DNA from: Phragmites australis
Lineage: Eukaryota; Streptophyta; Magnoliopsida; Poales; Poaceae
Direction of reading: 5' to 3'
NCBI RefSeq assembly: GCF_958298935.1
Contig: NC_084929.1
Span: 30,073,501 to 30,137,500, forward strand
DNA: 64,000 nucleotides
This document shows positions 1-11,284 of the stretch, one piece after another. Both the position numbers and the translations under genes were made by a program. The notes under the pieces are model-generated. The model was not told the origin of the DNA. It made no database searches and was given only the letters and a program-made list of their open reading frames with translations. Every line of letters starts with the position of its first letter. The first letter of the stretch is position 1.

Positions 1-3000
1 TAAAAACAAACTTTGTAGTTTCAGAATAAAAAAATATAGATCTTAATATGTCCCAGATATAGGCTTTCAATTAGTCTCATGTCAGCATTAACTTTGAGAC
101 AAGCTCTTAGTGGGCAAATTAGTAAGACTGAACATGATATTTAATACTTATAGGCTGAACATCAAGGCATAAACCTAATACTCATATTCTAAACATCAAT
201 TATTTGATTTTGTATCCATCTTTCACAACGTTATGTGTTTGACAGCACTACTTGATATATTGTTATTTGAAACAAAATCACGCTCAAATAATAAGTTTTG
301 GGATAAAATCTTAACCTAAAAGAAAATTTTCTTATTCTTAAACCACAACAACCTATTTTGGATCTTTTATTATCCGATAGCCTTATAACATGCCACAAGT
401 TAACTTACATCATTAATGATGCCTTAAGAGATCGGTTAGAGTCATTCCACGATATGGCTCCTCTCGCAAGGGTGAAGATCTCACGTGATGTAGATTTCTT
501 AATATCAACACGTGCTGACTTTAGTAGTTTTTTAGTCGTCCAGTTCTGAATCAATATTTGTCAAGTATTCTGGTTACCAGCGTTAATTATACATAATATT
601 AATGGCAGTGATAACGTAAGAGGAACTTTTATCGTCCTCAATAATTGGAGTAAACTCTCTTAATATTTAACCTATCGTGATGAACCTTAACAAGAGAGGC
701 ATCACCATGATAATCTTAATACCCAGAAGAGAAAAAAATCTTTAAATCTTAAACATTAATATTCCTATTGTTGATAGTCAGCAAGATATCGTATATATAA
801 ATAGCTAAGAGGTAAACTTACTCATGCTGATCTAATGTGATCTTAAGGTTAAAACTTAAGATGTCTTTATGTGAGGCTCATATTATCTAGAATCAGCTGG
901 AGAAAAAACTTTTGGGGATGAAGGATTGCTAATCTCGGACTTTCGGTATTGGAACATAAGCCCGGTTATTCTCAAATATAGTTTTTCTTGACTTAGAGCT
1001 CCCACTAGAATCAACATTTCTACAAACTCAGTGGTATGACTTAACAATAATAATATAACCTTTTAATTTGGATAGAAGCTTGCCAATCCCGAGCACATAA
1101 GTATCTTAAGCTCAAAGCTCAGTATTTTCCCAAAACATAAGATGTCAATCCCGCGCACATAAGTATCTTAAACTCGAAGCTCAGTATTTTCCCAAAACAT
1201 AAGATGTTCATGCTAATTTGCTATAATACCGACTAAATGTACGCACTGTTGTCTTTAATACTTCCGTAAGGTATGTATAAGTACGTCAGTTCACCAGAGG
1301 TTAAGACAATAATATCATTTTACTTAAAGAAAATACACTAAATAAATTTAGTCATGGGATATGTCTCATATAATGAAGTATTTCTTTTTTAACGAGACGT
1401 TCTATTCTACCCCTCAAAATATAGCATAAGTATCAATGCCACAATTTTGATTAACTCTCATAAATATTTGACTTTAAATGAAGTCAACAGAGTTAACAAT
1501 TTACTTAATGTTCCTCAAATAATTTATAAGAGTGTAACATAGAGAAACATAAGGAAATTACTTCTCATAATAGGTACATAAATTACAATATTAGGATGGA
1601 GTGTGAAAACATAATTTAGTACTGATGGAAAACTTCCAATAGCTTCAGCATTAGCCTCCTATCCATTCTCTAAGACATCGCTTAAAAACTTTGATGGTCT
1701 TAGATAATGTTGGCAACAGAAATGTAGTATTTTATCTTAGTATCTTGCCAATCTTTCTTTATGAATGCACATATTTATGGACACAATCACAGTTCACTTC
1801 TCATTCTATGTTGTTGATCCTCTTAGAAAAAAATGACGTAATGAAGTGAATTAGAAAGCCTCCAATAATTTTTCATGTCCTAGCTCATTAACCTTTGATC
1901 ACTTTTATGATCAGTGTACTGGCAAGAACCTTTTGAGGAGCTTCATAATGTTTTTCTATTATTGCCAGATAATCATAATTTAACCAGAGGATTGCTCCCC
2001 CAAATCCTAAATTTTATGATCACAAGAGACATTTATTTAAATTGCTCCCACTAGTCATTGAAATATTGAATTATCATCAATATCTAAATAGATACTTCTA
2101 TAATGAGAGCCAAACATTATCATTACGTTTGTGTGCATAATAACCTCAAGAATGATCATCTGCTAACAATAATATTTACCTTATTCATTTATTAAGGTAC
2201 TAGAAATAGCCGAAGAACTTATGACTTAACTAATAATAGGGACATATCACAGATCATTACTTTAATATTCACAAAAGTGTGAATATTTGTCTATTATAAA
2301 ATTAGTCCTATGCTCGCCAGATTAATAACATAGTAATAACAAACCTTAACAATTTCAATTTGCTTCACCCTTTGGCAAAAACGAAAAAGAACTTAATATG
2401 ATGAATGAATCATCAGCTTCATATCACCTCTTGACAGAAAACGTAGAATAACTGGAGTTACTAATAGAGATGACAAATAATCACAAACAACATTATCTAG
2501 TATATAATCATGAGCCATAAAACATAATCCTTAAATCAACATAAAATCTTTAACCAAAATTTCTCGTTGGTTTCATTTTGATTAGAGAAACTATGGGAGT
2601 GACACATGACTACAATCAACGTTGGTTAAAATATAATCGTGTGTCACAACATAATCTCCAAACATCATCTCTAATTAAGACTTCTCGTGCTAAGGCAACT
2701 TAATTTATTTAAGAATTAATTAAATGACATATGACATGATAATGCATTGAGGCTTATTTGGTGATTCATTAATTGATACAGTGCTAAAACAAAGAAATAG
2801 AAAATAAAGCTTAATTGGAAAAAGCAAAAATTAACTAAAGTTTAAACAATCCAAAATAACCTTTACTGTCAGCACGGCCCAAACCAGCCGTGAAGCTTGT
2901 TATTATGAACATGGCCCAAAAAGGAAAGGACGACCCAGACATAAAAGGAAAAAGCCTTCAAACTTAACATCATTTCTCCTCTCAGCCTACAACTTTCACA

Positions 3001-3626
3001 CGCGCACGAGAGAGAGAGAGCGACGATGGAGGTGGCACGGTGGGCAACGGTGCTAAGGAGGCGAGCAACGGTGACCGTGTGCACAATGGTGGACTTCCTT
3101 GTCGGTGCGCATGAGGGCGTCACCGTCCAGTGGCTCTCCCGCAGCACGCATGCAGGAACTAAGGCACGCAGTTGCGGGAGCTAAATGTGTGCACACAGCC
3201 GTGGACAAGGGAGGCGCCCGACGGAGCCAGCAACCTCATCAACGACATCAACATCATCGCCAGTACAAATCCAATGCAACTCAATCTAGGATTTGGGGGA
3301 AAACATGAGAAAATTTAAGGATTTAGATGTCTAGGGTTTCGGCATTGGGGAAAAGATTGGGGATTAGACTTACAGTCTTGTAATTGCTACAATCCCCTCC
3401 TTCTTAATGCTAATCTGAAGCCTAGACAGTTGCTAATCATCTACATTATGTAAAAAATATCGGCTAATCTTGAGGAATCAGGACTACTAGGGATGTAATC
3501 GGGGCTAATACACAATCAACTGACACAATTAAGCACTTAAAAACCATAATCTTCTCGGTTTAGGCATAATTAGCAACAATATCATGATCTAATCGAGGCT
3601 TAATGGGTTCATGCATAGGCTAGATT
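1..3626 (-). mobile_element. AT-rich degenerate LTR-retrotransposon-like internal DNA
   Basis: No reading frame of convincing length exists on either strand, and no domain could be recognised. The stretch ends at a primer-binding-site-like sequence on the minus strand, which implies that an old element runs leftward from there and probably out of the window. A GC-richer patch at about 2870-3300 resembles the untranslated leader of grass retroelements. The element type (copia-like) is inferred only from the primer-binding site, so the assignment of the whole stretch is tentative. Confidence 0.35.
1084..1207. repeat. Two-copy tandem repeat, period 62 bp
   Basis: Two copies start with caatcccg at 1084 and 1146 and run through agctcagtattttcccaaaa to aagatg. 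They differ at only a few positions. It lies inside the AT-rich retrotransposon-like DNA and has no coding potential. Confidence 0.85.
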
Positions 3627-3640
3627 GGCTCTTGATACCA
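3627..3640 (-). other. Primer-binding site, initiator-tRNA-Met type
   Basis: On the minus strand this reads TGGTATCAAGAGCC, one inserted base away from the usual copia primer-binding site TGGTATCAGAGC. The neighbouring bases at 3641-3645 read as an LTR terminus (AACA on the minus strand). This sets the orientation: the LTR lies to the right and the internal region to the left. Confidence 0.6.
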
Positions 3641-3641
3641 T

Positions 3642-4090
3642 TGTTAAACTTAAAACACCTTCACGAGGATCTTAGCTAGCCTAATATACATAAACACCTC
3701 TTTAGATGCGGAATTTGATGGTACTAATTCGAAGCACTCGATGAAGTCATAGTAGGTGCGATCTGTGTGCGACAACCTTTACCTGCTTGTTGCAGCCGTG
3801 ATGCAGGCTCGATGAAAAAAGTCGATGGAGGGACGTCGGTGTAGAGGAAGGTCGGCAATGTCAAGATGACATCGACACTGGCGACGGCCAGCAGTCAACG
3901 TTGACTTTCAACCCACCACAACGCTTCCTTAATCAGTAGGTTAGTCGAGGTTACGTCCCCTGTCGACTCACTATGCGTGTGTGTTAGGACCAAACCTCGG
4001 TCAATGTTGGTTAGCACATCTCGATCATAACACTCTCTTAGAACTCGATCATAGCTGGTTAATTAGCCGAGATCACACCAACATACATGT
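3642..4090 (-). mobile_element. Putative LTR, copia-like, minus orientation
   Basis: The segment begins tgttaaac immediately outside the primer-binding site, as expected for the inner end of a 5' LTR read on the minus strand. The outer end was not found. A boundary near 4030-4090 is a guess, based on where the sequence changes character. No second LTR is in the window. Confidence 0.3.
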
Positions 4091-4454
4091 GTCAGCGCAT
4101 AACAGGGCCGTGCTGGTGGTGAGCAGACGGTAGAGTCGCCGCTGGTCGCTGGAGAAATGTCAACGTGGTCACGCCCCCGGCCTGTTGAGGCGCGATAGGC
4201 ACCTCGGATCCGTCGTCGGTGCGTGAGCAGGCGAGTTGGTGCACCGGACGTGCCATATGTGACACTGCTACACGATGATGCAATGTGGCCGCTACCCGCA
4301 CTGCGTTCGGATCAAGGTCCGACTGTTTGTTCCATCAAGCAGTGCAAAGTAGTAGGGTGTTTAGAAAGATACAGTACAGAGAGATCTGTAATCACAGTTA
4401 CACACTGTCATAGGCGAAGCTACAGTTCTAAGGTATAAAATCACATTTTTAACG

Positions 4455-4770
4455 TATCTAAGTCTAGATATACACATATTTAGAATTATGTGGTATATAA
4501 AAATAAAATAAAATTATCGACAACTGAGATTTAATTTTTTCTCTAATACCAATGCACTCAGCTGGGATACTATAGCTTTGACTACCCTACGCATATCCGT
4601 ATCATATGCATATCTAGGTCTAGATGATCTATATGTTTAGAATTATATGGTGCATAAAAATAAAATAAAATTATTGATAACTGAGATTTAATTTTTCCCT
4701 AATACTAATGCATTCTGTGGGGGTACTGTAGCTTCACTACCCTACACCTGCCCGTATCATGCGCAGCTCT
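4455..4770. repeat. Tandem duplication, period about 157 bp
   Basis: Two adjacent copies share the blocks tagaattat..ggt, aaaaataaaataaaattat (first near 4499, second near 4656), aactgagatttaattttt and actaccctac. Divergence is roughly 10-15 percent by eye. There is no coding potential. Confidence 0.8.
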
Positions 4771-4771
4771 G

Positions 4772-6476
4772 GTGTATCGCGCGGGCCATGATTTGGTTCA
4801 TCAATTGGTAAATTGGGTACTGATGAGATGCTATGGATCGGTGAAGGCGATACGTACACGTACGAGCCCAAGTAGTACAGTTAGCCGCGTAAAAAAGATT
4901 CGGTCTGCTTGCTGCACGATACATATTGGAAGAATCCAGAAATAACCAGCAGCAATGCGCGTATGCGGACAGACATACGCACGTATCGATCGACGGTACA
5001 TGACGCGTAACGACCGACAGACCGAGAGTTGGTGCAATTAAAGTTGGGTCCTACGTAATTAAGGGCCAAGTAATCTTACGGGTATACTCCGGAACATGAC
5101 GTTTCGGACATTGCTCCAGTTGAACTTTAAAACATTTACTATCAATATTTTTTTTAAAAAATTGTTGGACTCAAAACATGGAAGCCATATATTAGATTCG
5201 TCTTCAATAGTATTTTCGTAATGACGCTATTAGATTTAACCAATATATTCTGTAATAGAAAAAGGTAGTTAAAACTACGCTTTTGAGGATGTGCCGTTGT
5301 CCAAAATGTCCAATAGTTATGACAAGAGAGAATCATATTGTATACCCATTATTGAACGAATGTCCAACGTAGGTACGACTTTGGTGTGCATCACAAACGG
5401 AAACACAGGATCAAATGTGCAGATGATTAAGACGACCGGAGTAGATGAACTAGCGCGTAGTTCACTGTCAGATGCATGGGAGCTAGTCCGAAGTTCGAAC
5501 CTTAGGTTTCGCACCTCCCGTAAAGATCTCTAAAGAAAACAGGGTAAAGGAGGGTCCTGTAAAAAAAAATGACCGGAGCAATTCATTCATGGTTCTGAAA
5601 AATACATGCGTGGAACTATATCGATAGCAGTGCTAGCTGACCTAAATTAAGGATTATATATCCTGTGCCTACCATGGGTGAAACAAACAACATGGCAAAT
5701 TTCTTGTGGCTTAACTCTACAGTCCGAGCACCACTAACTAAATGAACACTCCCCGCAAAAAATAAATAAATAACTAACTAAATGAACACTGCTATACGGA
5801 CGACCCAGGCATACGACTCACATACGACTGGAGCCAACGCACACGCCAGCGAGAGATATTTGGTGACTCACACCATGGGAGCCGTAGATCAAACCCAGTC
5901 GTACCTGAGGTCGTACGCACAACAGTTCCCTAACTAAATATTGGGTTGGTTATACTGGATTTTTTTTTGGTTTTTTATCAATCAATCGGCTGCATAACCT
6001 TAGGAACTATTATGATAAGAAATTGCATCCTTTAAAGAAGATAAAAGTAATCGTTGTTTCAAATTGCATCCTGTAAATTTGCTTACATCCAAAACAAAGA
6101 TAAGGAGTGATGATAAACGAACGGAATAGATGTAAAATTTGCGTGAGTTGCACACGAGGATAGGATTCAACTACTATCGTTTTATGTTGAAGATATCATA
6201 ATACATTGTTTCGAGATTAGATAGTTAATATTCATGCTTGCTTCAAACTATATATGCTGGATTTTTAGTTAAAGTTTGCAGGGTTTTGACTTGGAAGTTT
6301 GCAATTTCGAGATGAAAGTGTGGATTCGAGATTTAAAAGCAATAATTCTTCCGGGTTAAAAGTAGAATTTCTTCATCTGGAAGATGATTTATTTATTTTC
6401 ATTTGAAAGTTGATTTCCATTGAATTGAAAGTTTTCTATCAAGATTTGAAAGCATTGAAATTAAGGGGATGGTATG
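4772..6476. other. Intergenic, nothing recognised
   Basis: No supported gene, RNA or mobile-element terminus was found. A 15-bp sequence, aactaaatgaacact, occurs twice (near 5737 and 5776). The short frames here lack family resemblance and are not reported. Confidence 0.6.
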
Positions 6477-7989
6477 CACCCTGAAAGCCTTATAGATACA
6501 TTTATTTATGGGATTTTGTCTCTAAGATACATATAAAGTGTGGCTTGGTTTATACCACACCGTACTCGTTGTTCCCAGCAGCACCGTAAAATGTGGCTCG
6601 ATCCACAGCAGTACCGTAAAAATGTGCCTCGATTAAAATAAGCATTTTTAGCTGACTTGGAGAGAGAAAAGACCTTGGTGCCCTTCTTTCCTTCTCTTTC
6701 CTTTTCCTTTCTCCACCGAAGCAGAGAGAGTGGAGGACGCGGCGGCTCGATCGGGCGGTGGTCGGCGGTGCGTAGGGGGAGGGGATGCCCGATGTGGGCC
6801 AGGGAGCTCTGCTCCAACCTCGCCTATCTGCTCCCCGCCTCCATCCCCTTGTTCCCGCTGTCGAGCCAAGCAAGAACAAAGCGCGGAGCTCGGTGGCGAT
6901 TTTGGTGGTGACTCGGCCAACCGGTGGCACCCATAGCACCAGCGCTCAGCGAGTCCAACCAGGGGGTTCTCGACCATGGGGCCCGATCGGAGCACGGTCG
7001 GCGACGGCGAGGCCGCATGGCGGCGCTCGGCCCTCGCGGTGAAACCCGCACTGGCGATGGGTCGGAGCCAAACACACATGCGCACTAGCATCTACACACC
7101 GAGGAGAAGCTCACCGAAGTAGATCTCGTTGTGGAGAAGGGCTGGAGCAATGTGTCGACAGTGAGGTCCTTGGCGGAGGTCGGCAGAGCTCGGCGGCGGC
7201 GGGATCTTCAAGTTCGATGTGGTAAGCTATAGACCCAGGTTGAAAGGGGGTTAGGGAGGTGTGCATTGGAGTGTAGAACGTGTTCACGAGGAGAATCAGC
7301 CAATGGCTTACCAGGCACTATGGATTCGGTGTCGGAGTGGAGGTGGTCTCGCGGTCGGGACTGAGGAAAAAGGTCGTCGCCCGCGGGAATGCGACGAAGA
7401 GACGATGAACCGGCGATAGAAATGGAAGCTAGAGGTCGTGGGTGACCTTCCTGCAGCAGCTCGTCGACGGTTGCACGGAGGGGAGCAGCCGTGGCGGTGC
7501 TTGGAGTTGCTGCTGCTATGGAGCCGAGAGGGAGAATGAGGGAGAGAGACAGAGCAAAGTGAGGCCAAGAGGGGATAAGGGTGGCCCTGTTCTTGACGGT
7601 GAGCTCACGATATCCAAATGTGAGAAGGGGCAGAGAGGCGCGGGTAAATGGTGGAGCTCCATGCGCCTGGATCTACCTCCGCTTTACTGGACTTGGCTGC
7701 GCTACTGCTCTGGCTGAGGGGACAGAGAAACAGAGAAAAGGGACAAAGCTGAGAGGTGGGACCAAGGGTATTTGTGTCATTTCGAGACTACTCTCTCACC
7801 TTGTCAGCTGACAATGCTTATTTTAATCGAGGCGATGTGTTGTGGACCAAGGCACGTTTTCGCGATGCTGCTAGAACAAAAATAACAAGTGCGGTGTAAT
7901 GTGGGACCAAGCCACGCTTTATATGTCCTAGAGACAAAATTCTCTTTATTTATCTGTAAATAAAACGCATCTATAAGGGTCTTTTAGTG
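6477..7989. mobile_element. Long-TIR DNA transposon, Mutator/Pack-MULE-like
   Basis: The outer ~180 bp on the left (about 6483-6655) and right (about 7800-7985) are inverted copies of each other. Shared blocks include cttatagat, attttgtctcta, acatataaag.gtggcttgg and cctcgattaaaataagcat, the last nearly perfect. The ends read CACCCTGAAAG on the left and CACTAAAAG on the right complement. The ~1.1 kb core is much more GC-rich than the arms and holds no recognisable coding sequence or transposase. Long terminal inverted repeats around a GC-rich cargo are typical of Pack-MULEs, but no 9-bp target duplication could be recognised. Assignment to Mutator rather than another superfamily is therefore an inference. 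Confidence 0.65.
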
Positions 7990-8465
7990 TAATTATTACT
8001 GTACTTAGTGACGCGGTACAATAATGAGAAGGGTGCGGCATTACCATGTTCCAGTTCCCTTGAGAAATCATGCTATGTATACGGACCAATGGGGACCGTT
8101 GAAATGCTACTGCGCATCTTTGCATTGAAGTTCAATATAACATGGAGATCATACAAACCAAGGACTCCGGACCTGCGAACACTTACGATACTTAATTACG
8201 TGTAGGCTGCAACTCGTAATCACACGGTGTACTACGCTAGCTACAAGGTCAATCGTACGTGAAGAGACCAGTACCAGCAAAGAAGGTCCGGCCGGATCAA
8301 TCCCAACACTGCAGCCACTGTTAAACGGCCACTCTGAGACATGCAGAGCAACTCGAGACACCGCGAGTTTCGCGACACGTGAACTGTCAGCTCCAATCGT
8401 GATCGACGACGACATCATGCACTGCATCTTCATACGCCACTAGTAGACAAGAAGAAGAGTTCCAG

Positions 8466-8497
<32 letters not shown>

Positions 8498-8784
8498 AAG
8501 AGCAGGCACCAAGGTGCGTGTGTACATATATCCGGTCATGGCAACACGACACCGCTGAACACAACCAAAACGAACAGAACAGCTTATCTTGTTCGCAGGA
8601 CACAGTAGTAACAGACACTGGATCGAACAGGAACATCCATATGCACGAACAATTAGATCCTATAGATCACTTTAAGTAGGGCGGCCCAACCAACAACTGC
8701 ATGCATGGACAAGGACCGGGCGGTGCACACATGTGCTACGCTTGACAGCGACTGGCCGGCGGCCGGACAGACAGACTACGGGCG
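7990..8784. other. Intergenic, downstream of the DUF688 gene
   Basis: This holds the (AT)n microsatellite at 8466-8493 and the presumed 3' flank of the minus-strand DUF688 gene. No polyadenylation signal of canonical AATAAA form was found on the minus strand here. Nothing else was recognised. Confidence 0.5.
8466..8493. repeat. (AT)n microsatellite
   Basis: Fourteen uninterrupted AT units in the 3' flank of the DUF688 gene. Confidence 0.95.
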
Positions 8785-9429
8785 CTAGCCGTGCACCCAG
8801 CCGGCCGGCTCCCTCCGGCCGCCGCCCCAGAACTGCACCCACGGGCTTGGCCTGACGCCGAGGCACAGCATTCCCTTCGTCGGCGCCGCAGGCTCGTAGC
8901 AGTACTCCTGGTCGCGGGCTTCGGCCACGTTGGAGCCGGAGAAGAGCCAGCGGGTGGATGACGAGGACTTCACTGACGCCGCCGACGATAAAGACCTGGA
9001 CTTGCCGAAGGCGAGGCGGCGGAAGACGGTGGCGATGAAGCCGATCTTGATCCACTTGCTGAGCTTGTAGCCGCAGTACTTGCTCCTGCCGCCGCCGCCG
9101 CTTCGACCGGCCTTGCCGTGGCGCCGGGCGCTGTGGCCGTGCGGCGCGCCGCGTAGGTGGTAGGAGGGCGGCGGGGTGATGACCGGGGCGACGGCGCCGG
9201 TCGCCAGCATCCCGGAGGAGTAGGCGTCCTTGGGCGTGCCTGGCTGCAACTCCCAGACGAATGGCACGGCGCCGGATCCCGCGCCGTAGTAGCGGAAGGA
9301 CGGGATCCCGAGCGAGCTCTCCCTAGTGAGCAGCCGCGCGTAGAACTCGCCGTCGTGCGTGATGCGGAGCGGGCTCTGCGGCTTGCTGGGCGGCGTCACC
9401 GCCTCGCCGCCGTTGGGAGCGGGAGGCAT
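8785..9429 (-). CDS. DUF688 family protein
   Basis: Single-exon gene of 214 residues, biochemical role unknown. The frame stays open 36 codons further upstream to 9537, but those codons contain no ATG. The first ATG at 9429 is therefore the start, and its flanking TATA box fits. The family signature VPFVWELQPGTPK (usually VPFxWExQPGTPK) is at about residues 55-67. Before it lies an FRYY block, and near the end a conserved basic stretch (SKWIKIGFIATVFRRLAFGK) and WVQFWGGGRR. The middle is rich in Ser, Gly and Pro and looks disordered. No signal peptide or membrane span is seen. The coding strand is very GC-rich, with almost only G or C at third positions, as in many grass genes. Family membership (PF05097) is recognised from the motif, while function remains unknown. 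Confidence 0.88.
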   Translation of the reverse strand: MPPAPNGGEAVTPPSKPQSPLRITHDGEFYARLLTRESSLGIPSFRYYGAGSGAVPFVWELQPGTPKDAYSSGMLATGAVAPVITPPPSYHLRGAPHGHSARRHGKAGRSGGGGRSKYCGYKLSKWIKIGFIATVFRRLAFGKSRSLSSAASVKSSSSTRWLFSGSNVAEARDQEYCYEPAAPTKGMLCLGVRPSPWVQFWGGGRREPAGWVHG

Positions 9430-9545
9430 CTTGATCTCGAGCGGTTCGGTCAGTGGAAGTGGTGGTGCTGCCGTGGTTGGCGTCGGTCGTCGCAGTGTGC
9501 GACGCAAGCTCACGATCCAAGAACTCGAGCGATCCAATGGCGCGG

Positions 9546-9552
9546 TTTTATA
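9546..9552 (-). promoter_or_regulatory. TATA box of the DUF688 gene
   Basis: TATAAAA on the minus strand, 117 bp before the ATG at 9429. A start of transcription about 30 bp downstream would give a leader of roughly 90 bp. It lies outside the longest open frame and supports the downstream ATG. Confidence 0.65.
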
Positions 9553-10024
9553 CGCGCGCTGGATCCTGCTGCTCGATCGGTGGTCGCTTGCGGCTTAAGA
9601 TACAGTACTGCACCTTTCTGATCAGGTCTTCACCAAGATGCGATGCATGGGTAGCGCGCGCGCGATCGAGCGAGCAGCAGGGGGTGTGAGACGTGTTGCG
9701 GGCACGTGATGCGGACGCGAAACTAGCGGAAGGTGAATCGTGGCCAGCGCCACCGATCGACACCGTGCAGCTGTCTGCACCGTCTTTGGGTGAGGGTTAG
9801 TGACATGTGCACGGGAAGTCATCGACATCACCAAACAGTCCCCCGTCTCGTCCTGGCCCGCACCTCCGAAAGCACTGTAGCACAGCGTCGTGCTGAAACC
9901 AACGCTGACCATCTCGCCCATCCCGCATGCCCTTCGTAATTCAAACGAGCAATAATAAAAAAATCAAGGAAAGGACACGATTCAGATAACGAAATTTATG
10001 GACTCCCGCACTACTTAAAAAATA

Positions 10025-10027
<3 letters not shown>
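9553..10027. other. Upstream flank of the DUF688 gene
   Basis: Promoter-side DNA of the minus-strand gene. No element could be assigned beyond the TATA box. The small frames are not supported. Confidence 0.5.

Positions 10028-10081
<54 letters not shown>
10028..10081. repeat. (AT)n microsatellite, about 27 units
   Basis: An uninterrupted AT run of about 54 bp, the longest in the window. It sits directly before CACTA-like subterminal sequence. Confidence 0.97.
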
Positions 10082-10085
<4 letters not shown>

Positions 10086-10200
10086 CTATCACTACTGAAT
10101 CTTAACAGATCGGCAGTGATAAGGATTATCATTGTTGACTCGTATTAAAAATCAATAGTGATAGTATCACTACCGGTTGATAATACTAACTGGCAGTAAA
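10082..10200. mobile_element. CACTA-like subterminal repeat block
   Basis: Short motifs such as ggcagtgata, agtgatagtatcactaccgg and aactggcagtaaagg alternate in both orientations. This is the pattern seen in subterminal regions of grass CACTA (En/Spm) elements. No CACTA terminus or partner end was located, so this is a fragment or an element whose limits are unclear. Confidence 0.4.
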
Positions 10201-11284
10201 GGTTAAACCGAATCTGAATTTTCAATGTATTCCAGTTTTAACTTGCCCTTGTTATATCCGGCTCTATCTCTCTTGATCATCTCTTCATCACGCTGACCGT
10301 CTAATTTTTCTAAGTCCGAGCGAGCCCCTTCCTGGTCCTCACCTCGCCCCCCCCCCCCCACCGGCCTCCTCCTCCCCCACCAGCCTCCACACTTTGCCCC
10401 TCCTCCTCCCACACCAGGCTCTTCGTTGGTATCGTGGGGCTGCTGGCGCTCGGCTTGGATCCGGTGAGCCGTCGTGACGACAGCGTGAAACTGACAACCT
10501 CCAAGCCTAAGGCACTCAGATCCGGCGAGGACATGGATAGATCTAGCGAGGTGTGGGCGGATCTAGCGAGGGCACCGACCTCCTCCTCTCCCGCATGTCG
10601 TCATCTTCCTCGTGGCTAGCATCATGGAGGAAAGGGCGGATGTCGTCGTCTTCCTTGCGTCTAGTATGGAGAGAAGGGCGGCGGCGAATGGATCTGTGGA
10701 GGAGCTCCATTGCAGATCCCACGACAGATGGTGAAGGACCTCCACAGCGGATCTAATGAGGTCTTCGTCCTCAAGGTGGCTTCGACAACAATGAGCTCCA
10801 TGGCGAGGAGCTCCACAGCAAGGAGCTCCACTGTGGTGTCAAGTTGTAGTGGATATGGCATAGATGATGATTAGTCCATTGCTTGGCTTTGGGTTCCCGA
10901 TATACTCCATTAGATATGCTGATGATTAGTTCATCCTAGCTTATTTGTTGTGGACATGAATAATATGGCATACATGAGTTCAATCTCATGGTCATTAGTT
11001 TGCAGTTAAACTATCTTCTTGGCCATGGAGCTCCGAGGGGCGATGGACCGTGTGTGGCGTGGCTGTAGCTAAGCCGGCTCGGTTTTTTTTTTTTTTTTGA
11101 AGGGGCAACATTGTTGGCTTGGGATTTGGCAATGATGAGGGGTTTAGACCCAACAATGATGAATAGTTCTGTAGTAATGACGTACACTGAACTTTGAATG
11201 TTGTTGAATTGAAAATCAAAGGGATTGGCTATTATTCCGTTTTCAACAAGGCTCCTTCAGAATTCTTGATAAGATATTAATGTT
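10201..11284. other. Non-coding region, possibly cargo of the CACTA-like fragment
   Basis: About 10320-10850 is GC-rich, with a poly-C tract at 10347-10359 and repeated gga-gct-cca triplets near 10790-10830. The rest is ordinary AT-richer DNA. None of the open frames matches a known family. Confidence 0.4.

Noticed and set aside
6648..7091. 147-codon minus-strand frame in the GC-rich core
   Set aside because: Overlapping long frames exist on both strands here, as expected for GC-rich DNA, and none shows a known domain or codon pattern.
9429..9537. 36-codon N-terminal extension of the DUF688 frame
   Set aside because: It begins at TTG, contains no ATG and lies immediately beside the TATA box, so it is taken as 5' UTR.
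8672..9621. Frames overlapping the DUF688 gene on other frames and strand
   Set aside because: Shadows of a GC-rich coding sequence; only the frame with VPFVWELQPGTPK has family resemblance.
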